Positions 45,411 to 57,890 of a stretch of 64,000 bases of DNA are shown one piece after another. The DNA is taken from the NCBI GenBank assembly GCA_003254885.1, contig QANT01000516.1:1-64000 (forward strand), read 5' to 3'. The translations under genes and the position numbers were made by a program. A model generated the notes under the pieces. That model was not told the DNA's origin and searched no databases. It was given only the letters and a program-made list of their open reading frames with translations. Origin of the DNA: Purshia tridentata. Its lineage: Eukaryota > Streptophyta > Magnoliopsida > Rosales > Rosaceae. Position 1 is the first letter of the stretch, and the number at the start of each line of letters is the position of its first letter.

Positions 45411-46792
45411 GTTTTCGATTCATTAAAACTCAATATGTCGTATTTATGGTTAGATGCAAATAAATTTCGAGATATTAAATTGTAATCCTTAACAAATATG
45501 ATTCTATAATGTAAACATACATAATAGATATTTGAAATTTTAGTGCATGCAATAACCAGTTTCATATTTACAAGTATAATAACAAGTTCACATATATTAG
45601 ATATATGACAACAACCATTCTTATGTAATTTTTTTTGTCTTCAATATTTTTGTGAGGTCGAGTGATCGAGCCTTGTTGAAGCTTGTAATACAAAGTTTGA
45701 AAAAGTGAAGTCACAAACAGAAACTTTGATTTCGTCATCGATCTCATGCATGCATTATGAGTGAAGTCAGACTACCTATATATAGGTCGCGCAAGATCTG
45801 CACTCTGCAGATCAAAGCACATGAATGAATAAATGACAACACGTTATCACTATATACTTCCATAATTAAAGGGAAAGAGTACATGCATGTCAAAATTAAT
45901 AAATAAGTCGGTCAGATTAGACCCATTAGCGCCACCCTACTGGGATTTAGGACCAAGATGGTGGTCCTTTGCTTTATCTTTGAGTGAGCTTCCTGAAGAT
46001 ATATTATTGGTAGTTAATTAAGTCAATGGCAGTACATGCGTGTGCTGCGTTATATTGGAAAATCTTATTCTATTCAAATTCGTTTTGAAAATTTGAAGGT
46101 GATCAATGACCAGAATTCAAATAAATACACAGATTACAAAATATATATATATATAACCTTTACAAAATTCGAAAGGTCACCAATTAATGACCCTTTCACT
46201 ATCATTTTCACTCAAGAACACGACAATCACAGCCCCACTTTTGAGAGTACCATTGAGTGCCCAGTGCCCACGGACCAAAAATCAATTTGTTCTCCCTCTA
46301 AAAGCCAAAAGCAGAAAAAGTCTTTTGTTGTAAACAGTTTGGGCACCATTTTCAACTAATGAGCTTTAGCTATAGCCAAAATTGCCAGCAAAGGCATGAC
46401 ATCACTTGGCCCAACCAAAATCCTCGGAATCAATCAATCAAAATTCCAAATACCATGGCAATCCACAGATCACATATATAAATATATATATATATATATA
46501 AGAATTTTTTACCGTAAAATTTTACAAATAAAATTATTTATAAAATATTTTATACAGCCTACTTATATAGTTTTTGAATAATTTAAATTGTTTTTTTTTT
46601 TATTTTTATTTATAAATTATTTTTATAAAAACTTAGCAAAATTAAAAATTATTTATCAACTAATTTTGATAAAATAAATAAACGAATTAAATTTTTTAAT
46701 AAAATCATATATCTTTTTGATCAAAACTAAGTAGCTAAATAATTTCTGATATATATAAATATGTATCATCACTACCGGCCATAAACTTAAAC
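45411..46792. other. Spacer and UGT-C promoter region
   Basis: AT-rich. After the relic's 3' flank nothing is recognised. Long AT runs (46470-46500) and a TATATAAATATG word about 45 bp before UGT-C are present. Confidence 0.4.
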
Positions 46793-48238
46793 ATGGAGAA
46801 AACAGCAGAGCTAGTCTTCATCCCATCCGCGGGTGTTGGCCACCTCATATCAACAGTCGAGATCGCAAAGGTCCTCGTATCTCGACACCACCACCTCTCC
46901 ATCACAGTTCTCATCATGAAGCTTCCTTTCGACTCCAAAGGCACCGATGCCTACAACCACTCCCTTGCAACCTCGTCCGACATGTCACAACAACGAATCA
47001 AATTCATCAACCTTCCGCAGGCCACCGACATCGACACAAACACCAGCCGCAACGCCTTCCGCAACCAATTCGTCGAGTCCCACAAACCCCAGGTCAAACT
47101 CGCCGTCGCCGAACTCGTTGATTCAGGGACTCGGCTCGCCGGGTTCGTCATCGACATGTTCTGCACCACCATGATCGACGTGGCCAATGAATTCGGGGTC
47201 CCCACGTACCTGTTCTACACTTCACCCGCTGGGTTTCTCGGGCTCCTTCTCCACCTCGAAAAGCTTTGCGACGAGCATGGCAAGGACATCAGTGAGTTCA
47301 AAGACTCGGACACTGAGTTTGTCCTGCCGAGTTTTGCTAACCCGGTTCCGGCAAGAGTCTTGCCCAGTGTGCTTCTGGACAAGGAGGGGGTCACGTCATT
47401 CCTCAACTACGCCAGGAGGTACAGAGAAACCAAGGGTATTTTGGTAAATACGTTTATAGAGCTAGAATCACGTGCTCTCCATTCTCTTTCTGATGGCAAG
47501 ACTCCACCTGTGTACTCGGTGGGACCCGTGTTGAACTTAAAGAGTGATGCTGAGCAATTGGGTTCGGGCAAGTCCCAGCAGAAGTGTGATATCTTGAGGT
47601 GGCTTGATGAGCAGCCTCCTTCATCTGTGGTGTTCCTGTGTTTTGGGAGCATGGGAAGCTTCGATGAGGAGCAGGTGAAGGAGATTGCGTACGCACTGGA
47701 GCACAGTGGGCTCCGATTCTTGTGGTCTCTACGCCGGCCCCCGCCAAAAGGGAAGATTGCTTCCCCAAGTGACTACTCCGATCCAAGTGGAGTCTTGCCC
47801 GAGGGCTTCCTTGATCGAACGGCTGGGATCGGAAAGGTCATTGGGTGGGCCCCGCAAGTGGCCATTTTAGCCCACCCGGCGACGGGGGGATTCGTGTCCC
47901 ATTGTGGGTGGAATTCAGTGCTGGAGAGTCTATGGTATGGTGTGCCGATTGCCACGTGGCCAGCGTACGCAGAGCAACAGTTAAATGCGTTTGAGATGGT
48001 GAGGGAGTTGGGATTGGCAGTGGAAGTGGAAATGGGGTATAGGAGGGACTTTTATGGTGAGAATCAAGTGGTTGTGAGTGCAGAGGTGATAAGGAGAGGG
48101 ATCAGGGAGGTGATGGAGCAGGATAGTGATGTAAGGAAGAGGGTGAAGGAGATGAGTGAAAAGGCCAAGAAAGCCTTGATGGAAGGTGGGTCCTCATACT
48201 CTTCAATGGGTCGTTTCATTGATCAGATTTTGGTTTGA
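46793..48238 (+). CDS. UDP-glycosyltransferase UGT71-type, UGT-C
   Basis: An intronless frame of 481 residues. The catalytic His is His17 ([10 protein letters not shown]) and the partner Asp is at 121 ([11 protein letters not shown]). The PSPG box runs from W352 to Q395 with Trp and Gln at box positions 22 and 44, again predicting UDP-glucose. It is clearly related to UGT-A and UGT-B along its whole length ([31 protein letters not shown]) but diverged throughout, and its codons are richer in G/C at third positions, especially in the first third. It is an older tandem copy, last in the array, and its acceptor is unknown. Confidence 0.94.
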   Translation: MEKTAELVFIPSAGVGHLISTVEIAKVLVSRHHHLSITVLIMKLPFDSKGTDAYNHSLATSSDMSQQRIKFINLPQATDIDTNTSRNAFRNQFVESHKPQVKLAVAELVDSGTRLAGFVIDMFCTTMIDVANEFGVPTYLFYTSPAGFLGLLLHLEKLCDEHGKDISEFKDSDTEFVLPSFANPVPARVLPSVLLDKEGVTSFLNYARRYRETKGILVNTFIELESRALHSLSDGKTPPVYSVGPVLNLKSDAEQLGSGKSQQKCDILRWLDEQPPSSVVFLCFGSMGSFDEEQVKEIAYALEHSGLRFLWSLRRPPPKGKIASPSDYSDPSGVLPEGFLDRTAGIGKVIGWAPQVAILAHPATGGFVSHCGWNSVLESLWYGVPIATWPAYAEQQLNAFEMVRELGLAVEVEMGYRRDFYGENQVVVSAEVIRRGIREVMEQDSDVRKRVKEMSEKAKKALMEGGSSYSSMGRFIDQILV

Positions 48239-50894
48239 CTCGCACAAAAGTAAAGTTTATGATCAAATTTTTGGCAGACCGTAAACAATTAAGTTTCATA
48301 TTCCTAGTTTTAAAGAAGGATAAGAGGTTAATTGGTTTCTTAATTAGTTTTTAACGTCATTATGTGCATCGAGTAGCGCATACTTTTGACGCATGCAACA
48401 TGCTTTATATTGTGATCACTTGTACGTGGTGTTGGGATGGCACATGCACCTCCACCATGGTTAAGCTCTTAATTAGCTTGTTTCAATAAAATCCTCTTTT
48501 ACTATAAAAATATATAAAACATAGTGGAAACCTAGCTTAATTTTCTTCTTTGAATGAAAGGGATTCAAATTGGAGACAAGTTCAAACATAGTGGAAACAA
48601 ATGAATAATAATATTAGACCAGATGTATCAACTATTATTCAAATTTTTGGTCGCCAAATGATGTAGTAGATGATATATTAGTATGTAAATAAATGAGGTT
48701 CATAGTTAGTGAAATCCAAGCATCATGTAATGGGGTCAAGATTAGGAACTTTACAAATAATTATTTTGAAACCAAAAAAAAAAAAATAAAATATTAAGGA
48801 ACAAAAACTCAGGGGGTATGACTCAAGTAAATCAAATCAGAACCCATATTAATATATATTCAGAATAAATCATATTTAACAACAAAAATAAAAAATTGAA
48901 TACAAACAAACCTTTCAAGTTTCAAGACTCAAGTTGTGGCTGAGTAAGCAGTGACGGTGGCGAGTCAGTGTCAATGACTCAGCGAGCTGGAGGGTGTATA
49001 TTGAAAAAAACATTAAATACCACCTCCCAGACACGTGAGTGACGAGTGCTCCGCTGTTCTTTTCATCTACAAACACCTTCTTTACCCTTACAAGTTGCAA
49101 TTGTACGGAGCATCTGTGAACCATGGGGTCAAGCTTCTAGGGGTAGATTTATCATTTATAGGCACATGTGATCAATTGAACACCCATCTGCCACTATTTA
49201 TAGTGGGCCTAAAAATAAATAAGGGCAATGCTAGGGTGCCTTAATAAATTGTGCCTCAAATGTGCTTCAATAACTTAAAATTTTTATGTCATTATTCATT
49301 TGCTACATCATTTTGTATAAAGGCCATTTTGACCTTTTTAATAAATTTTAAAAAACTATAAATTATAAAAGAAAAAACAAAACATATAAATCAAATACAT
49401 TGTGTTTAAAGTATGAAATTAAATCCTGGGTTGAGATTAAACCTGGGCTGCAATAGGAGGATGACTCAACAACATCCCTTTGCTCCTTCAAAACCTGGAC
49501 TTCATTTATATCCAATACTTAATATATTTAATTCAAATTTATACGATAATGTGTATTAGTCTATTAGATCAATCCATTTCTTGCTTGCTTACTATGACGA
49601 CATTTAGTATAGCTACATGTTAGCATGAGGCTATTGGAGATGTTTAAGCTGATCAATTTGGAATGAAATATTAGCTGGGGTTGCAGTCATGAAATTGGAA
49701 CCTAAGAAATTGAAAGAGATCGAAGATGAAAGATGAAAGATGAATTAGGAATATGAGATTGGAAGGTTCATGGAAAAGAAAAAAAAAGAATCAAGAACCC
49801 TTATGTTCATTGTCCTCTTCCATTTTCACAAACCCAATATTCTAGGAATTGAAAGAACTGAAAAAATTATTGAAAAAGACGAAAATGAATTAGGAATATA
49901 GAATTGAAAGGGTCATAGAGAAGAAATTGAAAGAAAAAAATAACAAGATGATTAAATTAGGATTATTAGATTTTGGAGGGATAAGATGGTCTTTTAATAA
50001 AAATAATTTTAATTTGATACAGTGATGTGTATATTTACCAAAAAGTTAACTAGTGATGTGTCTAATTACTATTGACACATAAGATTGAGGAACGATTTTT
50101 TGAGGCCCAAAATCATTTCCCTTAGAGGAAAATAAGAATGAAGGTATAGAACTATGGAGTAGATAGAGGAACAAAAGATGACACGCGGCAAACGTAGGGA
50201 TCAATAGAAATGATTTTAATCTTACAAGTCCTAAAGTCCAACAATACACATAGCATAGCCCTCTACTTTAAGGTCACGGTGTCCTCTTTCTCTCCCTCTT
50301 GCTTCCCTACATTCGTACACACATAAAATATCATTCCCCTCCTCCTTTAGTCTTTCCCTCTCTAAAACTCCAAAAAAAAAAAAAACAAAATAAAATAAAA
50401 AGTGTCCAAAACCACAAAGTGATGCTTTCTTCGGTCAAGACCCAAGAGAGAGAAAGTGAGAGAGAGGAGAGAGGGACACACCGCTCAGTCATCCCATCAA
50501 AAGCTTCCACTTTGCTCTCTCTCTCTCTCTCTCTTCCATTTATTCTGATATTTAATCTCATTTGTATTACTCATCAGAAAAAAGTATCTCGATCCTGGTG
50601 CAACCAAACACTACTCATCCCTTCTCTTTCATTCATTCATCTCTCTCCTCCTCCTCTGCTACTACAACTACAACTACTGAGTGCTACATAACAGAGTCTG
50701 CTTGCTACTTCCTCTCCTCAATATCTGTGTCTTTCAACCCCCTTCATTTACTCTCTCTCTCCTCTCAGGCCTCTGTTTTTCTAGTCTTCTGTGAAATATC
50801 TCTCTGATATATTCATTCCCCATTTCCCATATCCTTTGCTCTATTTCCAAAGACAAAGAAAAACACACCACATACATACCCATCTCTTTCACCC
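48239..50894. other. Intergenic, AIL5-type promoter and long pyrimidine-rich leader
   Basis: AT-rich up to about 50250. At about 49218 and 50123 two short inverted-looking ends (TAAGGGCAATG and the reverse complement TAAGGGAAATG) hint at a decayed element, without a target duplication. From 50280 to 50894 the sequence becomes strongly pyrimidine-rich with (CT)n runs (50516-50534) and several upstream ATGs, as expected for a long 5' leader of the AP2 gene that follows. Confidence 0.45.
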
Positions 50895-53800
50895 ATGGAC
50901 TCTTCTCAATCTCATCATCCCCATCACAACTGGCTCGGTTTCTCTCTTTCCAATCACTCCCTCTTCGACGCCTTCACCTCCTCTCCCAACAACCCAGGTC
51001 CCCATTCTCTCTCTCTCTCTCTCTCTCTCTCAAATATTATTCCAAAAAAATTTAATTTCTAAATTAACCCAAAAATATCTAACATCGTTTTTTTGTCTGT
51101 TTGCTCTTACAGCTAGTCTGGATCATCATCAACAGCAACAGCAACAGCAACAAGAAGATGCAACTGACCTCTCCATCTTTAGTTCCAGTGTCGGCGGCCC
51201 GAAACTCGAGGACTTCCTCGGCGGGTGCAGTGGCGGTGCCGCCGACACCACCACCGCCACACCGACCTCACTCCCTCACTTTTCTACTGAAAACGAGATA
51301 TACGACTCCGAACTCAAATCCATAGCCGCTAGCTTCCTCCGGGGTTTCTCCACCACCGTCACCACTACCACCACCGCCACTGCTCCCCAAACCAAACCTC
51401 AACAAAACCACCTTCAAGCTATGGGCCCCATCGAACCCGCTCCCAAAAAGACCGTCGACACCTTCGGCCAACGCACCTCCATCTACCGCGGCGTCACAAG
51501 GTAAATAAAATAAAATAAAATTTTTTTTGCCCTTTTATGGGTTTTTATTCTTTTTATAAACTTTTTTTAAAAACAAAAATGCTTCATTTTTTTGTTAGGC
51601 ATAGGTGGACAGGAAGATATGAAGCCCATCTGTGGGATAACAGTTGCAGAAGAGAAGGACAAAGTAGGAAAGGAAGACAAGGTAATTTTTTTCATTTTCA
51701 TTTTTTATTTTTCAAATCTTCGTAGGGTTTTAAGGTTCTTTGTGGTCCTTCTTACTTCTAACGTGCGCCTAAGGTCTACTACAATGCTCAAAATCAATGG
51801 GTCCACTGGATCTAGTTTATTTATAGTTCTTTGAATGGTGCTGATCATCTTCCAGAGAACCCACACCCGGTCCTGTGATCGGAATTAATAAATGTGAGAA
51901 GAAGAACAAGAGAATATCATGACATATCGGTGCAAATCCCAAGAAATTAAAATTTATTAATTCAAGGGCTCAGATCATTAGATCTTCCGGCTTTGAAACA
52001 CCTCAGGCGCCCGTTAGTTTTGAAGCAGCGAACCTTGCTATTGTGCGCGTGCGTTTGTGTTTTTTTGAGTGATAATCATGAGTTGGGAAGATTCTGATGT
52101 GGGTTTGTTTCTTTTGTGTGCATGACGTGAATGATTGCTGCCATGGATGCTATAATCATCAACTTCACCTCCATCGCAGTTTATTTGGGTAAGTTTTCGA
52201 CTTTAGTACTATTTCCCATTATTAAAAATTATAAATATAATTAAAAACCATCATTTTATTTTACTGTAACACATGAATAAGAAGTACATCGGTGAATCAT
52301 ATCTAGTTTAGATTTGGGTCAGTGTATCAGAAAAGTATTCCATGCATGAATGCTCATCATGGTTGGATTCTACTTAGATTCTCAGATTCTCATTGTTGAT
52401 AGAAAATGTGGATAATCACTCACATTTTTCTGTCACACTAAAAGTATTATGAATTTACAGTATTTTCTCTGCATGTATATATTTCAAGACATACAAATAA
52501 TTCGTATATGCTAGACTGACCGTTGAATAAATTTGTGTATAGGTGGTTATGACAAAGAAGACAAAGCAGCGAGAGCATACGATCTGGCAGCTCTGAAATA
52601 CTGGGGTCCGACTACGACCACAAACTTTCCGGTGATAATTAGCTGCATGCATATATCGTGCATGTTTTACTTTATTATTATTTTTCTTTTTATTTATATA
52701 TTTTCGATTTATTTATTTTGTTTTTAGATCTAACTCCATGATCTATTTTTAAGGTTTCTAACTATGAGAAGGAACTCATTGAGATGAAGAACATGAGTAG
52801 GCAGGAGTTTGTTGCTTCTCTTCGAAGGTAATTAATTAATAAACATTTCTAAAAAAATATTTCTGTCATTTCTTTTCTCTTCTTTTTCTGGGTTTTCAAT
52901 GATTTAGTTTTTGATGCATTTTCTTTATGTGCGTAGGAAAAGTAGTGGATTTTCTAGAGGAGCCTCTATTTACAGAGGGGTCACAAGGTTTGTATATAAT
53001 ATATATACCCCCCTTTTCTTTATTATGTATACTTAGTTAATAGTATAACTAGAATCTAATTATAAAAACTAAATTATATTATTTTTAATTCCTATAAAAT
53101 CCAATTTTTATATCAGGCACCATCAACATGGTAGATGGCAGGCAAGAATCGGAAGGGTTGCAGGAAACAAAGATCTGTACCTTGGCACTTTTAGTGAGTA
53201 TTCCTTCACTTTCTCCTTTTAAAAAAAAATTCGAAGTTAATTAAATATTTTAATTATGTTAATTAACGATGACATTAATTAATTTGTACGTGTTGAATGT
53301 ACAGGCACTCAAGAAGAAGCTGCTGAGGCCTATGACATTGCAGCCATAAAGTTCAGAGGCCTAAACGCCGTGACCAACTTTGACATGAGCCGCTACGATG
53401 TGAAGAGCATTGCTAACAGCAACCTTCCCATCGGAGGAATGTCTGGAAAATCCAAGAACTCCTCGGAATCCATCTCCGATGGCAAGAGCGTAGATGTTAC
53501 CTGCTCGGCAGATGACCGGGACCTCTCATCCGCGTCCTCTGTGAGCTTTGCATCTCAGCAGCCGCAGCCTTGTTCCTCCAACACATTAAGCTTTGCAATT
53601 CCCATCAAACAAGACCCATCACAAGATTACTGGTCCAATATCTTTGGTTACAACAACCCTTCTCTAAACAGTGCCAAGAACCCTAACACTGTTTCAGTTG
53701 CGCCATCATATCATCAATCTTCAGCCAATGGGTCTCTAGTACCCTTCAACATGGACTTTTCTACAAGTACTTCTAATACTTCCGAGACCAACATTAATGG

Positions 53801-54035
53801 GTTCTTTGGTAATTACAATGCTCATGGCCAGCAACAGCAACAGCAACAACAACAACAGCAACAGCAAAGTAGTACTGGTACTAATTCAATCCCATTTGCT
53901 ACACCCATTGCCTTAAATAGTACCAATGGTTTTGAAAGCTCATCCGGCTATGGAAGCTGGATTGGGCCAAGTCTTCACTCATTTCAGACATCCCATGCAA
54001 AGCTGTTTCAGACACCAATTTTTGGCATGGAATAG
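50895..54035 (+). CDS. AIL5: AP2-family transcription factor, AINTEGUMENTA-like 5 / PLETHORA5
   Basis: Nine exons: 50895-50997, 51113-51500, 51599-51681, 52180-52188, 52543-52631, 52754-52827, 52937-52987, 53117-53193 and 53305-54035, giving 534 residues with every junction in frame. Exon 4 is a 9-nt microexon (TTTATTTGG) that supplies the VYLG joint of the first AP2 domain. AP2 repeat 1 begins [20 protein letters not shown], the linker is [20 protein letters not shown], and AP2 repeat 2 begins [20 protein letters not shown]. The N-terminal NWLGFSLSN and PKLEDFLGG motifs are typical of euANT genes. The C-terminal DYWSNIFGY and final TPIFGME match AIL5/PLT5 rather than BBM, ANT or AIL6. Such nuclear factors maintain meristem and embryonic growth, lateral organ initiation and phyllotaxis. 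Coding CAG/CAA tracts lie in exon 2 and at about 53828-53868. Confidence 0.92.
52180..52188 (+). other. 9-nt microexon of AIL5
   Basis: TTTATTTGG lies between an acceptor CAG (52177-52179) and a donor GTAAGT (52189-52194). The preceding exon leaves phase 1 (G), and the result VYLG is invariant in AP2/AIL proteins. Automatic gene models often miss it. Confidence 0.93.
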
Positions 54036-57000
54036 TTTGAGCTCACCACATGATACATCAGAAGCTCTGTGCAAATTATGAAGGGGAATAATCAAGGACA
54101 ATTGTTTTGGCTTTGCATTGCATGCACATGGGAGTCAACAACTTTAGTTGAATTGGTGATGAGGTGGACTGACAATCATAGATCATAATTCACAGGATTG
54201 CAGCAGCTGACACACTACTGTACTAACTCAACTTCTTCTGCTTAGATGTTGCTTCCTTTTTCTTTTGTTTTTTAGTGTACCCCTGAGGTTTTTCTTTTTC
54301 TTTTTACTGACTTAATTTAATATGGGTATAAATTAATGAGAAAGAAATCCTTTTGTAATCCTTTCTTCATGGCAAGTATCAAATTATCCATGTGAAAAAG
54401 AAAAAATTGAAAACAAATCCATTTATTTATTTATTTTGTATGTTGCACCACCCATGTGATTGAAATGCATGCGACATTTGTTCACACGGAGATTGAAGAA
54501 TAATATTGGCACAAGATCTATACTGATATCTCTTGTGTAAGTGCAAATTAGACAATCTTATTTGTACTCAATATACCAAGTACCAAAGTGCGAAAGGATC
54601 CTGTGTGAGTTCAAATTTTGAATGAACAATTAAGCGAAAGAAGAAAAAAACAAAGTAGAAAAAATAAAGTTTCCCTATTATATATCAAATACTATGGTCT
54701 CACATGCTCATGTTTCAATTACCAAATATTTTATTAATAGTTTAGGGGGTTTGGTTGGAAGGGTATTGAATTTATTATACACTTTAGTCATTCAATTCAA
54801 AGCCAATACAATTAATTAAGGATAAAGGTGTAAACAGTAAGTACTTTCTAAAATTCGATCTCTTATTCATGTAGATCTATATATTCTTCCCTTTTAAGTC
54901 TTAAAGACTCTAAAGCAAGAGTGGCTTGAGTGCATGACCAAAAGTGAGAAAGCCAAAACTAAGATAACAAACTTCATCAGGATAATATTATAGAATAGGA
55001 CAAAAACGAAACCCTTATTCTTGCAATTGCATGTTTTATGTGAGCTTTTTGTAGAGAGGTCCAAATATTGTAAAGAATCCTGTCTTTTCTTGTCTCTTAC
55101 ATCCCTCTTAAGATGATGGCAGTCCTTTCCTTTGTACCTTTCGGCGCCCATTAGATCTTCACCTTTGACCACTATTTTGACCACAATTCACAAACATGTG
55201 ACATGTATGTACAATGTATATAATGTTTTTTTCAAGACACTTTCACTATGCTACATAGTCAGATTGTCAAAAACGAACTATTGATTATGTAGAATTTGTC
55301 AGGATGTAAGGTTTAGAATCATAAATGAACAACATTACATTTTAGGCTCGAGTTCATATTCAGGCTGGGGCGAGCATGACCTATTCATACTGAAACCCAA
55401 AAAATTCGGGTTGAGGTCAAGTTTGAATTTGGTCGGGTGGGTTTTAATTTTTTGAAATTCTCGTACACGGTTCAACCGAACTGAGTCGGAATGGGTTTGG
55501 GTTGACCTGTGGCCAAGTTTCACCCCTAACATTGTTAAAACTTAAAAGGCTTATAGCATGCCTGCTGGGCAGTGATTTCAAACCGTTGGATACAATATTT
55601 GAATGTGCATGAGTCTTGATTTACACTTTAATTTACATTTTAGCTAAGAACATTTGTGAGGAATTTGACTTGTTATGACATATTTAGACATAATTACATC
55701 TAATAAACTATACTGATTAATAAAATTGGTAACATATATAGCAAGATGTAGATAGATCATGTAGTTAATATTGCGGCTGCACCTAATATTGCAACTTGAA
55801 TGTTGTTTAGCTGCTATGTTTATGTGTCGATCCATTAAACAATTATGAATTGTAATGATAGATATTATATATATAGGAAACTCGGCTTCACGGTATATAT
55901 AGTCCAATCCAATGTGTACAATATTGAGCTAGTTAAGCCTATGATCATGACGCCCAAATTAAATTCAACGCGATGGGAAAAGCTGTAGTCAAACATATTG
56001 ACTAAGATTGTTGTATACATGCAAATTGGCCAAAAAATAAGATTGTTGTATGCCAAAAACAAAAAAGATTAGGAAGAAATAATTAAGTTGTCGGGAATGA
56101 TACCAATAATGTAGTGTCTCAAACATTTTCTGATGCCTAGCTAGCTAAGTCAGTCAAACTAGCTAGTTGACATATAGTTGATAAATTTGATATTAGCTAA
56201 GCTAGGATTAGATTAAGTGGCTGTGGCTGTGATATTATAACTTCTTAATCAGCTTCAATGAAAATCCTCTTTAACCAAAAAAAGAAAAGTCGAATAAATC
56301 ACAGAATTGAATTTTTTTTTTGTTTTTTTTTTATGCATTTTATTACTTCAATGGAAGTATTACTCTTGTACAGTAATGGCGGAATCTAGTACTTTTGGAA
56401 TCAAGCCAAAACTGGTAGATCATGACCATCAAGTACTGGATGCTCCTTTGATTAAAAGAAAAAAGAAATAAAAAAACAATAATTCATTTTGATGAGCTTA
56501 TAGAAAGTGGACCCAAACCAAAAATTAATGGATTCAAGTTTTGTACCATATAAGAAAACATGGTAATTAAAGAATAAGTGAAAGGGTACCAAACCCTTAG
56601 TACTACATCAAACTTTGTCTTCAAAACAAACAAGGCCACCCCACCACATCACATACACCACTCAGCTCAGCAGCACATGACATTTGCTGAAAAGGCTACG
56701 TTTTAAAATGCAACCAATGCTATAGTCAAATTAATTCAACAGTGCAATAGATCATCATCCACAATTTATTACCTTTTTTCTTTATTCCCTTTATTAAAAC
56801 AATTGTGGGGGACCCTTTTCCTCAATTTTTTGATTGTTTCCCTCTCTTTCTTTTTTGGCCTACAAACAGGTTATGTCGGCCACACACCCTCCAACCCTTT
56901 TTGCTCCTTTGACTGACTGACCTAGCTAGCTAGGGCTTGATAATAATTAATACACAATATCTGTATCTTAGAGACCAAAATCACTGTTTATTTTGGTTAA

Positions 57001-57660
57001 TTTAGTCATGAAAAGTAAAAATGAGGTCTAGCTTGGGTTTGTTAATGTAGGATGTGAACAAGAACTCGGGGATCAAGCACACAATAACAATAATAATAAC
57101 ACGTACTACTCATGATCGATCTTGCTTGATTGAACTTTGCTTTCTATTCTTCTTTCCTTTCTTTATTGATGTGTAGTTGTAATTAACTATTGTTATAATT
57201 AATTTGTCTATCTTTTAATTAACTTGCATGTAAATGTATATAATAATGATGGGGGTGATGAGGCCGCACGTGCTGGCTGACTAGGGTTTTCGGCGACGTG
57301 TGCGGTTGAATGTTGGACTTGGAAGTCGAGTCCTCTTCATCACCTTCACACACCTTCTTGCTTCCTCTGATAAATTAATGGTCCTGTGTGGATGTTAAAT
57401 TTTAATAATGGCTACTAGCTGCAGGGAAAGTAGGCTCCTCTTTAATTTATATACATTGGTGATGAATGAAGACCACCCCCAACAAGTAACAATAATAATA
57501 GGTAAAGGTCGTGTGAATCATGTAGTTGTACATGTTATTTTATTGTTTATCTTTTACCCTTTTTAATAGGTAAATACACATGCATCAACATGGACCTTCA
57601 ACCTCACTCTAAGTTGACACTCTTTATTTTTGAATAATGTTGATGGTGCGCTAAATTAGT

Positions 57661-57890
57661 GTATTAAATTTGTATTACAAACAATGTGAATAAATTAATT
57701 ATAAAATGAACTCAGATATAATATAAATCAGTGAAACACTATTACATCATTTGAAATATCTAACAGTATATATTTGTATTAAATTTGTATTACAAACAAT
57801 GTGAATAAAATTAATTATACAATGAACTCAGATATAATATAAATCAGTGAAACACTATTACATCATTTAAAATATCTAACAGTATATATC
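57661..57890. repeat. Tandem duplication, 2 x 115 bp
   Basis: Copies begin with GTATTAAATTTGTATTAC at 57661 and 57776 and differ at only a few bases. AT-rich and non-coding; the near identity suggests a recent duplication. Confidence 0.9.

Noticed and set aside
49035-49244. Short frames on both strands near 49.0 kb
   Set aside because: No recognisable domain, and the two strands give equally plausible short frames.
49218-50123. Possible transposon with TAAGGG ends
   Set aside because: Inverted similarity covers only about 20 interrupted bases and no target duplication was found.
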